NCBI GenBank assembly: GCA_002385415.1
Contig: DGDL01000026.1
Span: 1 to 5,165 of the forward strand
Source of the DNA: Clostridiales bacterium UBA3953
GTDB taxonomy: Bacteria > Bacillota > Clostridia > Oscillospirales > CAG-272
Reading direction: 5' to 3'
Length of the DNA stretch: 5,165 nt
Shown here: piece by piece, positions 1 to 5,165 of the stretch
Position numbering within the stretch: the stretch's first letter is position 1
Layout: the number at the start of each line of letters is the position of its first letter
Notes under the pieces: generated by a model
Seen by the model: only the letters and a program-made list of their open reading frames with translations
Database searches by the model: none
What the model was told of the DNA's origin: nothing
Made by a program: the position numbers and the translations under genes

Positions 1-29
1 CAGCGGTTCGAACCCGCTTACCTCCACCA
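1..29 (+). tRNA. tRNA 3' end, probably tRNA-Ala (5' part outside window)
   Basis: The window opens inside a tRNA. A perfect 5-bp T stem (AGCGG at 2-6 with CCGCT at 14-18) encloses the standard loop TTCGAAC (7-13). It is followed by a 7-base acceptor strand TACCTCC (19-25), discriminator A26 and an encoded CCA (27-29). The anticodon lies upstream of the window, so the isotype is inferred. U70 (T23) with discriminator A73, and the string CAGCGGTTCGA, resemble Firmicutes tRNA-Ala, which has the G3-U70 identity pair. tRNA-Tyr (GGAGG... acceptor) and the tRNA-like end of tmRNA are alternatives. tmRNA is less likely because its T loop usually reads TTCGACT or similar. Confidence 0.92.
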
Positions 30-33
30 GAAT

Positions 34-80
34 AAAAAAGTAGGTTGGCAAGCAAAAATAGCTTGCTAACCTATTTTTTT
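34..80 (+). terminator. Intrinsic terminator of the tRNA unit
   Basis: The core arms TAGGTTGGCAAGC (41-53) and GCTTGCTAACCTA (61-73) pair over 13 bp with one G-U, around the loop AAAAATA. A run of seven T follows (74-80). Six A (34-39) pair with the T run, so the whole stem reaches 20 bp and could also terminate transcription arriving from the right. It starts 5 bases after the tRNA CCA, so it ends the tRNA transcript. Confidence 0.93.
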
Positions 81-158
81 ATCATTTAGCCGTATATAAA
101 CAAGATGCGATATCTCTGTTTTATGGACAATAACCGGTCATGTTTGACTGTAAAAATA

Positions 159-279
159 GGAACCAAAGTGTGAACCCGCGCTGAAACCATAATGTTGGTT
201 CCCAAAAGGCGGGAGCGTTTGCCCGCGCTTATACTATATGGATACTTCCGTGCGCGTCGGCTCGTCCGGCGTCTTTTTT
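159..279 (+). ncRNA. Candidate small structured RNA, family not recognised
   Basis: This non-coding stretch sits between two intrinsic terminators and is rich in pairing segments. GGAACCAA (159-166) matches TTGGTTCC (195-202) over 8 bp. GCGGG (209-213) can pair with CCCGC at 222-226 or with the copy at 175-179. The segment ends in the hairpin and T run at 254-279. I see no clear promoter for it: TTGACT at 144-149 has no good -10 at the right distance. It could be a free-standing small RNA, a leader whose terminator controls the downstream oxidoreductase gene, or chance pairing. I do not recognise a riboswitch, T-box, 6S or SRP signature. Confidence 0.3.
254..279 (+). terminator. Intrinsic terminator upstream of the oxidoreductase gene
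   Basis: GCGTCGG (254-260) pairs with CCGGCGT (266-272) over 7 bp, with two G-U pairs, around the loop CTCGT. A C and six T (274-279) follow. It lies only 8 bases before the -35 box of the next promoter, so it insulates that promoter from upstream transcription or ends a small RNA. Confidence 0.75.
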
Positions 280-287
280 ATTTTATA

Positions 288-316
288 TTGAAATTATTTC
301 CAAGGAAATGTATAAT
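288..316 (+). promoter_or_regulatory. Sigma-A promoter of the FAD oxidoreductase gene
   Basis: The -35 box is TTGAAA (288-293) and the -10 box is a perfect TATAAT (311-316), with the ideal 17-base spacer. Transcription should begin near 322-325, giving a leader of about 70 bases before the ATG at 394. The promoter directly follows the terminator at 254-279, so the gene is probably transcribed on its own. Confidence 0.85.
296..309. promoter_or_regulatory. Inverted repeat in the promoter spacer, possible operator
   Basis: ATTTCC (296-301) and GGAAAT (304-309) are perfect 6-base arms separated by AA. The whole 14-base element lies between the -35 and -10 boxes, the classic place for a repressor site. 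A second small inverted repeat, ATATC-N6-GATAT (326-341), sits at the expected transcription start. No cognate regulator is encoded in the window, and short AT-rich repeats can arise by chance. Confidence 0.4.
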
Positions 317-358
317 GTTTTGGTGATATCTGCTGCGATATAATGCGGCAGGCACAAA

Positions 359-378
359 CGGCGTCATAGCAGACGCCG
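359..378 (+). promoter_or_regulatory. Leader hairpin just before the ribosome binding site
   Basis: CGGCGTC (359-365) pairs with GACGCCG (372-378) over 7 bp with the loop ATAGCA. It ends 4 bases before the SD sequence. It could affect mRNA stability or ribosome access, but it leaves the SD free. A role is inferred only. Confidence 0.4.
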
Positions 379-382
379 GTAC

Positions 383-388
383 GGAGGT
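383..388 (+). promoter_or_regulatory. Ribosome binding site of the FAD oxidoreductase gene
   Basis: GGAGGT lies at 383-388, with 6 bases between the GGAGG core and the ATG at 394. This strong SD at optimal spacing fixes the start codon of the gene. Confidence 0.92.
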
Positions 389-393
389 AAAGA

Positions 394-1590
394 ATGGAAG
401 GCGTGCAGGACAAAAGGGAAACAGCCATAAAAGACAGTTACGACGTTATTGTCGTCGGAGGCGGTATCGGCGGCGTTGCTGCCGGGGTGTCCGCCGCCCG
501 CTGCGGCGCTAAAACATTAATAGTAGAAAAGCACGTAAACCTTGGCGGGCTGGCAACGACCGGCCTGATAAGCTGGTACGAGCCGCTGTGTGACGGGGAA
601 GGCCGCCAGATGGTGGGCGGCATTGCAGAGGAGCTGATACGGCTGTCAATAAAATACGGTTTTGAAACTCTGAGCGAGGAGTGGGGCGGCAGCAGGCGCG
701 GCCGGTCGGGATACAAACGGTTTGCCACGCGGTTTTCGCCGACATTATTCGCCCTGGCGCTCGACGAATACTGCCTGCAAAACGGTGTCGACCTGCTGTT
801 TGACACACTGGTGACCTATCCGGTCATGGAGGGCAATATCTGCTGTGGTATAGTGGTCGAAAACGTGTCGGGCAAAGAGTTTTACGGTGCAAAAGTAGTA
901 GTCGACGCCACAGGAACGGCGACCGTAATGGAGCGGGCCGGAGTGCCGACGGCGGTCGGCGAAAACTATCTCTCCTATGTTGTGCATACAATATCGAAAA
1001 AAGCGGTGGAAGCCTGCGCAAAAGAATGGGACATGAACGCCCTGCGTATATGGAAGAACAGCGGCAGCGACCTGTGGGGGAACGGCCATCCGGAGGGGAT
1101 GCCGATGCTTTATGGCGTGACGGGTGAGGACGTCACACGCTTTGTTATAGAGGGCAAACGCCGGATGCTTGAAAAATACAAAAGCGACAATAAAGAGGAG
1201 CGGGACATACTTGCCCTGCCGTATATGCCGCAGTTTAGAAAAATCCGCCGCATAAAAGGCGACTATGAATTTGACGGAAGCGAAGAGGGCAAAAAGTTTG
1301 AAAACTCCGTCGGCAGCTTTGCCGATTTCAGAGCGGCAGGGCGCCGGTTCGAGCTGCCGTATTCATGCCTCTACAGCAGCGCGTTCCCCAACCTGCTTGC
1401 GTGCGGACGCATCATCTCGGCGAAAGACGACGGCTGGGAGCTGACGCGAGTGATTCCCATTTGCGCATTAAGCGGTCAGGCGGCGGGTGCCGCTGCGGCT
1501 CAAAGCATCCGGGAGGGAGTACCGGTCGGCGGGATAGATGTTAAGGAGTTGCAAAAGACGCTCGGAGCCGCGGGAGTGCTGTTTTTATAG
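394..1590 (+). CDS. FAD-dependent oxidoreductase (FAD_oxidored-type family)
   Basis: This complete 398-residue flavoprotein is probably cytoplasmic, as no signal peptide or membrane segment is seen. After a short polar start, a Rossmann dinucleotide-binding unit begins at residue 16. It has beta strand DVIVVGGG, the GxGxxG glycines G22, G24 and G27, and the ribose-binding acid E45 after TLIVE. It is followed by NLGGLATTGL (49-58), typical of the FAD_oxidored family. Near the C terminus GRIISAKDDGWELTR (338-352) and GQAAG (361-365) form the second FAD contact. The end (ELQKTLGAAGV) also looks like the family's natural end, so it is not truncated, although at 398 residues it is on the short side. 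The start is set by a strong SD. Family members are often of unknown substrate, and none can be named here. No partner enzyme is adjacent, and the gene appears monocistronic with its own promoter. Confidence 0.93.
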   Translation: MEGVQDKRETAIKDSYDVIVVGGGIGGVAAGVSAARCGAKTLIVEKHVNLGGLATTGLISWYEPLCDGEGRQMVGGIAEELIRLSIKYGFETLSEEWGGSRRGRSGYKRFATRFSPTLFALALDEYCLQNGVDLLFDTLVTYPVMEGNICCGIVVENVSGKEFYGAKVVVDATGTATVMERAGVPTAVGENYLSYVVHTISKKAVEACAKEWDMNALRIWKNSGSDLWGNGHPEGMPMLYGVTGEDVTRFVIEGKRRMLEKYKSDNKEERDILALPYMPQFRKIRRIKGDYEFDGSEEGKKFENSVGSFADFRAAGRRFELPYSCLYSSAFPNLLACGRIISAKDDGWELTRVIPICALSGQAAGAAAAQSIREGVPVGGIDVKELQKTLGAAGVLFL

Positions 1591-1858
1591 TGCCGCGTAT
1601 GCATGGGCGAAATTGTGAAGACGACTTGCGCCAAAGCCCCATTGAGTGGTTAAAAACCGTCTGAAATTCGGCTTCCGTTTGCCGGTTTTCTTTTCGGCGG
1701 CAATTCGAGCATGCAAATCCAAAGCCTATGCCCATCAAACGAAAAGCTAAATAATACGCAAAATTATGCCCGTAGCGGGACTGCCGCTGATTTACACGCT
1801 GCATTTTGTCAGGCGATTATAAACAAATAATGCGACCATAAAAAGTATAATTTGCACC
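1591..1858. other. Intergenic stretch without a recognisable gene
   Basis: Between the oxidoreductase stop codon and the control region of the exporter I find no gene with a credible start. The only sizeable open frame, on the minus strand, has no SD and runs into the oxidoreductase gene. Visible structure is limited to the weak terminator near 1653-1694 and two overlapping small hairpins: CCCG-TAG-CGGG (1769-1779) and AGCGG-N5-CCGCT (1774-1788). It could be decayed sequence or an intergenic repeat, but neither can be shown from one copy. Confidence 0.5.
1653..1694 (+). terminator. Weak candidate terminator after the oxidoreductase gene
   Basis: AAAACCG (1653-1659) pairs with CGGTTTT (1683-1689), with TTTT again at 1691-1694. 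Nested alternatives are CGGC (1669-1672) with GCCG (1681-1684) before the same T-rich tract. The loop of the outer hairpin is long (23 bases) and the T tract is broken by C, so this is much weaker than the other terminators. It is the only candidate between the stop codon at 1590 and the next promoter. Confidence 0.35.
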
Positions 1859-1868
1859 TTGTGCACAA
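1859..1868. promoter_or_regulatory. 10-base perfect palindrome upstream of the exporter promoter
   Basis: TTGTGCACAA (1859-1868) is fully self-complementary and lies 37 bases before the -35 box. It could be a regulator site. It is short, no matching regulator is present, and a chance origin is possible. Confidence 0.3.
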
Positions 1869-1882
1869 TAATCGATAAATTA

Positions 1883-1896
1883 ATTAGATAACTAAT
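1883..1896. promoter_or_regulatory. Operator-like inverted repeat, MarR-type pattern
   Basis: ATTAG (1883-1887), spacer ATAA and CTAAT (1892-1896) form a perfect inverted repeat ending 8 bases before the -35 box of the exporter promoter. The TTAG-N4-CTAA pattern resembles sites used by MarR-family repressors that control multidrug-type ABC exporters in Firmicutes. This is family knowledge recalled, not a match that was computed. No MarR gene is in the window. Confidence 0.5.
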
Positions 1897-1904
1897 GAAA
1901 TGCA

Positions 1905-1933
1905 TTGACATTGAGGGTGAGGGGGTATATAAT
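1905..1933 (+). promoter_or_regulatory. Consensus sigma-A promoter of the ABC exporter gene
   Basis: A perfect TTGACA (1905-1910) is followed after exactly 17 bases by a perfect TATAAT (1928-1933). The start of transcription should fall near 1940. A full-consensus promoter is expected to be strong, so the operator-like sequences around it suggest it is normally held down by a repressor. Confidence 0.93.
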
Positions 1934-1970
1934 AGTTACATATTAAAACTAATTAATTGAAGAAAGGGGT

Positions 1971-1993
1971 GTGCGCGTCAGACGGGCGCGCGC
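1971..1993 (+). promoter_or_regulatory. GC-rich hairpin at the start of the exporter reading frame
   Basis: GTGCGCGTC (1971-1979) pairs with GGCGCGCGC (1985-1993) over 9 bp, including two G-U pairs, with the loop AGACG. It begins directly after the purine-rich SD-like tract AAAGGGG (1963-1969) and ends 13 bases before the ATG at 2007. If the ATG is the true start, this hairpin is in the leader between the SD and the start codon. Confidence 0.55.
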
Positions 1994-2006
1994 GAAAACT
2001 GAATTG

Positions 2007-4139
2007 ATGGGACCGAGAGGATACGGCCCGCCGCGGCGCAGCGGCTCGATAAACGACCAAAACAGAGAGCCATTGCCTACGTCGCTGGCGGAGGTGCCGT
2101 CATACCTTTGGCGACTTGTTTCAAAGTTTTTCTACAGGCTGTTTTACATCTTCTCGCTTGTTTGGGAAGCAAGGCCTTGGATACTGTTTTTGATGTTGTT
2201 CATGGCGGTATTCAACGGCGTGTCGCCGGTAATAAGCGCCTATATCGGTCGCGAGCTGCTCAACTCATTGGGCGATGCATATAACGGGATAGTCGGCTTC
2301 AATGTTGTGATGACGCTGCTCATTTTACAGTTTGGCTACATATTCTTTGTCCGGCTTGTTCACAGCATCAACAATATCTTGTCGAGGATATCCGGCGAGC
2401 TGGTTGTAAACCATATAAAAATCAAAATCATGAACAAAGCGCGCGAGGTCGACATCGCAAGCTTTGACATGCCCGAGTTCTACGAACGGTTTGAAAACGC
2501 CAGCAGGGAAGCGGGCAACAGGCCTATCCAGGTGATAAACTCCACCTTCAACATAATGAGTACGCTTATTTCGATGATCAGCTTTATCGTGATACTCGTT
2601 GCGGTCAGCCCTGCTGCACCGTGGATAATCATTGTGATGAGTGTCCCGTCGGCGATCATCAATTTTATATTCAGACGCAAAAACTTCAACTACATACGCC
2701 GCCGCTCCAAAGACCGCAGGCAGCTTGGATATTACTCCGGCTTGATGACAAACAAGGATTTGGTCAAAGAGATACGCATTTTCGGGCTTGCCGACACGCT
2801 GATTCAGCGCTACAGCGAGACATTTTCAAGGTATTTCGCAGGCCTGAAAAAGCTGTTTGTCACAGAGGGAATATGGAACACCGCCCTGACGCTTGTTTCC
2901 GCGACGGTAAACTGCTTGCTGTTCCTTTACATTGCACGCGGGGTGAGCGAAGGTGTATTTAAAATAGGTGACTATTCGCTTTACACCGGCGCGCTCAACT
3001 CGATAGCCGGCGGTGTGGCGTCGCTGATTTCCACCACTGCGACGATTTACGAGGGAACGCTTTTTATCGACAACATGATAGTGTTTATGGCAGAAAAGAG
3101 AAACATCGTTTCCATTCTGCCCGAGCCCGCCAAAGTGCAAAGGCATGTCCCTCATACCATTGAGTTTTGCAATGTTTCGTTCCGTTATCCCGGCACCGAA
3201 CGCGACGTTATCAAAAATGTCAGCTTTAAGATTGAGCCGGGCGAGACGGTGGTGCTCGTCGGACTAAACGGCGCCGGCAAAACCACGCTGATCAAATTGC
3301 TCACCCGCCTGTACGATCCCACAGAGGGGCAAATACTGCTCGACGGGCGCGACCTGCGCGAATATGACCCTACCGAGCTTTATAAGATATTCGGCATTAT
3401 ATTCCAGGATTTTGGCAAATATGCGGTGACGGTCAGCGAAAACATAGCCTTTGGCGAAATTGAAAGACCCGTGGAGATTGACAACATTAGAGCTGCTGCC
3501 GTCCAAAGCAACGCCGAGGAGTTTATCGAGAAACTAACCGAACAGTACGACACGCCGCTGATGCGTATATTTGAAGAAAACGGCGTCGACCTGTCTATCG
3601 GGCAATGGCAAAAGCTGGCTGTTGCACGCGCGTTTTACAGCGACTCCGACATTTTGATACTCGACGAGCCGACGGCTTCGCTTGACGCTATAGCCGAGCA
3701 GGAAATATTCAATCAGTTTGACGAGCTGCGCAAAAACAAAACGACGATATTTGTGTCCCACCGGCTGTCAAGCGCGACGACAGCGTCAAAAATCCTGGTG
3801 CTCGAGTATGGCGAGCTTGTGGAAATGGGCACGCACGCCGAGCTGATGAAGCTGAAAGGCAGATACTACGAGCTGTTCACCACACAGGCAAAGCGCTATT
3901 TGACCGATGAAAGCGACAAAATACTCGGCGAAGACGACCAGGACGAGATATACGCCACGGAAGGCGCTATGGAAGGCGAGCTGCCGGAGTTTGACCATCC
4001 GCAATTTGATGGCAATGAAGGAGAGCCATCGCTTGAGCACAGCCGTCACGTGGCACATGCCGCGAGCGGAAGGGCGCACGGCGACAAGCCGAAACGCATG
4101 CCGCAGGGACTTGGCAAAGCGCAGCAGCCGAGTCGATAA
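2007..4139 (+). CDS. ABC exporter, fused membrane and ATPase domains
   Basis: This half-transporter of 710 residues (from ATG 2007) would work as a dimer in the membrane. About six membrane segments are visible near residues 57-78, 98-119, 186-201, 204-222, 291-311 and 323-348. The ATPase domain follows: A-loop Y394, Walker A GLNGAGKT (419-426, K425), Q-loop Q467, signature LSIGQ (529-533, not the usual LSGGQ), Walker B ILILD (549-553) with catalytic E554, D-loop SLD and switch H585. FQDFGKY and LSIGQWQKLA resemble exporters of the lantibiotic/NisT-like branch, so peptide or drug export is inferred. No partner or substrate gene adjoins. An acidic tail (about 629-678), then a basic, His- and Ala-rich end, extends beyond the normal domain. 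The frame is open back to GTG 1971, but the SD-like tract there leaves only 1 base, so I prefer the ATG, whose MGPRGYGP start looks family-like. Confidence 0.93.
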   Translation: MGPRGYGPPRRSGSINDQNREPLPTSLAEVPSYLWRLVSKFFYRLFYIFSLVWEARPWILFLMLFMAVFNGVSPVISAYIGRELLNSLGDAYNGIVGFNVVMTLLILQFGYIFFVRLVHSINNILSRISGELVVNHIKIKIMNKAREVDIASFDMPEFYERFENASREAGNRPIQVINSTFNIMSTLISMISFIVILVAVSPAAPWIIIVMSVPSAIINFIFRRKNFNYIRRRSKDRRQLGYYSGLMTNKDLVKEIRIFGLADTLIQRYSETFSRYFAGLKKLFVTEGIWNTALTLVSATVNCLLFLYIARGVSEGVFKIGDYSLYTGALNSIAGGVASLISTTATIYEGTLFIDNMIVFMAEKRNIVSILPEPAKVQRHVPHTIEFCNVSFRYPGTERDVIKNVSFKIEPGETVVLVGLNGAGKTTLIKLLTRLYDPTEGQILLDGRDLREYDPTELYKIFGIIFQDFGKYAVTVSENIAFGEIERPVEIDNIRAAAVQSNAEEFIEKLTEQYDTPLMRIFEENGVDLSIGQWQKLAVARAFYSDSDILILDEPTASLDAIAEQEIFNQFDELRKNKTTIFVSHRLSSATTASKILVLEYGELVEMGTHAELMKLKGRYYELFTTQAKRYLTDESDKILGEDDQDEIYATEGAMEGELPEFDHPQFDGNEGEPSLEHSRHVAHAASGRAHGDKPKRMPQGLGKAQQPSR

Positions 4140-4214
4140 CAGGAAAAGCCTCCATTCGAGTAGGATGAAACATCTGGAGTTGGAGTGCTGACAATCCAAT
4201 ATACGGTTATAAGT

Positions 4215-4250
4215 AAAAAAGAGGCTTCCGAGCGGGGAAGCCTCTTTTTT
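4215..4250. terminator. Bidirectional terminator between the exporter and CAP genes
   Basis: GAGGCTTCC (4221-4229) pairs perfectly with GGAAGCCTC (4236-4244) around the loop GAGCGG. Six A (4215-4220) precede the stem and six T (4245-4250) follow it, so the hairpin works on either strand. It ends the exporter transcript from the left and the CAP gene transcript from the right. Confidence 0.95.
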
Positions 4251-4283
4251 ATGTAGGTTGCTAATATTCGGAGGGGCTGTGGG

Positions 4284-5156
4284 TCAGCCGATGAACATCT
4301 GGCACCAGTGGTTGCCGGTTGCAGTGTAACCGACGCCTATCTGGGAAAACGAAGGATTGAGAATGTTTGCCCTGTGGCCTTCGGAGTTCATCCACGCGTC
4401 AACGACAGCCTTTGCGGTCGAATAACATTTGGCGATATTTTCGCCGGCGGTGCGATAGGAGATACCGAACCGGCGCATCATGTCGAACGGTGAACCGTAG
4501 GTCGGGCTGTTGTGCGAGAAGTAGCGTTTTTTCGCCATGTCCTCCGCCTTGATGCGCGCGACCCGGCTAAGCTCTTCGTTTAGGGTCAACTGGCCGAGAC
4601 CGTAGGAGGCGCGAATCTGGTTTACAAGAGCGACAACCTCGCGCTCAATAGCAGAAACCGAGGAGTTTGTGGGGGGCTCAACAGGCTTTTCGGGTGTCTC
4701 AACCGGAGGCTTCGGGTTTTCAACGGGCTTATCAACCGGAGTTTCCGGCTTTTCGGGTGTCTCTACCGGAGCCTTGCCGCCGGGTACGTTCCAGGCCTCT
4801 CTGTACTTGCTTATGATGTCCCAGATGCTTATATTGCCGCCGAAGTCGATTTCCTTGCCGTTTATGATGATTTTTGCGGCCCTGTTGCCGCCGGTTATGT
4901 TCGGTGTGGCGGTTTTGCAACCTTTGACCTCATCTTTGAAGTTAGAAATGCAGTTTTTCAGGTTGCTTTTTATAGCCTTGTCGATCTTGTCAAAGCAGTC
5001 ATTGCTTTTCAAACAATCGATTGCGGTGTATGTAATGTTGGCACTTTCTTTGCCGGCAGGTGTGCATGCGGCGAAAGCGGAAATGCTTGTGATGGCTATG
5101 GCCATAATCGCGCCAAGTGCCGCAGCGATGATCCGCTTTTTGGTGTTGCGTTTCAT
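4284..5156 (-). CDS. Exported CAP-domain (SCP/PR1, YkwD-like) protein
   Basis: This 290-residue protein (from ATG at 5156) is predicted to act outside the membrane. It starts with a basic segment (KRNTKKR) and a hydrophobic core, then AFA before A30 (likely signal peptidase I cleavage). C31 follows at once, so a lipoprotein with an unusual lipobox is an alternative. A Cys-containing N-terminal region (C48, C54, C69, C80) leads to a Pro/Glu/Lys linker (about 125-165) and a C-terminal CAP domain (about 170-290). The domain keeps FSHNSP, GENIA, SEGHRANIL and IGVGY, with the tetrad H215, E239, E259 and H261, and cysteines C244 and C285. CAP proteins of bacteria are often linked to the wall or spores, but their reaction is mostly unknown. 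In-frame TTG codons lie at 5160-5165, and the frame stays open to the window edge, so the start is not fully fixed. Confidence 0.92.
   Translation of the reverse strand: MKRNTKKRIIAAALGAIMAIAITSISAFAACTPAGKESANITYTAIDCLKSNDCFDKIDKAIKSNLKNCISNFKDEVKGCKTATPNITGGNRAAKIIINGKEIDFGGNISIWDIISKYREAWNVPGGKAPVETPEKPETPVDKPVENPKPPVETPEKPVEPPTNSSVSAIEREVVALVNQIRASYGLGQLTLNEELSRVARIKAEDMAKKRYFSHNSPTYGSPFDMMRRFGISYRTAGENIAKCYSTAKAVVDAWMNSEGHRANILNPSFSQIGVGYTATGNHWCQMFIG
4684..4770 (-). repeat. Tandem-like repeat in the CAP protein linker
   Basis: Two 24-base copies (4684-4707 and 4747-4770) differ at one position and are 63 bases, or 21 codons, apart. They encode the PVETPEKP units of the proline-rich linker. 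The near-identity in DNA points to a recent duplication inside the spacer, of the sort that changes linker length between strains. Confidence 0.85.
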
Positions 5157-5165
5157 TTTCAACAA

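Larger units (their letters stand above)
1878..1958. repeat. 10-base inverted repeat pair flanking the exporter promoter
   Basis: AATTAATTAG (1878-1887) and its exact reverse complement CTAATTAATT (1949-1958) bracket the -35 and -10 boxes almost symmetrically, with midpoint near 1918. The left copy overlaps the ATTAG-N4-CTAAT site. The right copy lies in the predicted 5' untranslated region. Paired sites of this kind could let one repressor bind both sides of the promoter. The AT-rich composition weakens the case. Confidence 0.6.

Noticed and set aside
159..279. T-box or known riboswitch leader for the oxidoreductase gene
   Set aside because: AGTGTGAACCCGCG only loosely resembles the T-box core, no specifier stem is evident, and a separate consensus promoter lies between the terminator and the gene.
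339..344. Second TATAAT as a promoter -10 box
   Set aside because: No -35 box lies at 16-18 bases upstream; it falls inside the predicted leader.
1541..1804. Minus-strand open frame of 87 codons between the oxidoreductase and exporter genes
   Set aside because: Its ATG has no SD (upstream reads CCTGACAAA), it overlaps the 3' end of the oxidoreductase gene, and the protein shows no recognisable domain.
1846..1851. TATAAT as a promoter -10 box in the intergenic region
   Set aside because: No matching -35 box is seen at a suitable distance; TTGTCA (1806-1811) is 34 bases away.
1969..2007. 13-codon mini frame (GTG to TGA) whose stop overlaps the ATG at 2007, like a coupled leader peptide
   Set aside because: Its GTG overlaps the SD-like tract itself, so no ribosome could start there normally; the TGATG overlap is probably chance.
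4165..4191. Eight-codon frame after the exporter gene with a weak AGTAGG before its ATG
   Set aside because: It is too short and featureless to support as a gene.
4684..4770. Repeat array suggesting CRISPR
   Set aside because: There are only two copies, in frame inside a proline-rich protein linker and with coding explanation.

Overview
This window looks like an ordinary chromosomal stretch of a Gram-positive bacterium, most likely a member of the Clostridia (Bacillota). That placement is an inference. It rests on strong SD sequences, consensus sigma-A promoters of the TTGACA/TATAAT type, U-tailed hairpin terminators, a Sec-exported CAP protein of the YkwD kind and an ABC exporter type common in Firmicutes. 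Nothing here identifies a species.

Layout from left to right. (1) The 3' end of a tRNA, probably tRNA-Ala, closed by a 20-bp intrinsic terminator (1-80). (2) A non-coding stretch of about 310 bases that ends its first half in a second intrinsic terminator (254-279). It may encode a small structured RNA with competing pairings. Its second half carries a near-consensus promoter with an inverted repeat in the spacer (288-316). (3) A complete FAD-dependent oxidoreductase gene (394-1590, +). (4) A 380-base gap with no convincing gene. Its first part holds a weak terminator, and its last 110 bases are a dense control region with palindromes, a perfect TTGACA-N17-TATAAT promoter and an AT-rich inverted repeat flanking it. 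(5) A single ABC exporter gene with fused membrane and ATPase domains (about 2007-4139, +). (6) A bidirectional terminator (4215-4250). (7) A convergent gene for an exported CAP-domain protein (4284-5156, -), whose promoter lies outside the window.

The genes do not form an obvious shared pathway. Each appears to be its own transcription unit with its own promoter or terminator. The oxidoreductase may act on a small metabolite, but its substrate cannot be read from the sequence. The exporter probably moves a hydrophobic compound or peptide outward, and its operator-like DNA suggests control by a MarR-type repressor encoded elsewhere. The CAP protein acts at or outside the cell surface.

I found no CRISPR array, transposon, phage gene or evident new multi-gene system. 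The parts most worth a second look are regulatory: the unassigned RNA at about 159-279, the operator-like sites in both promoters, and the unusual translation start region of the exporter.
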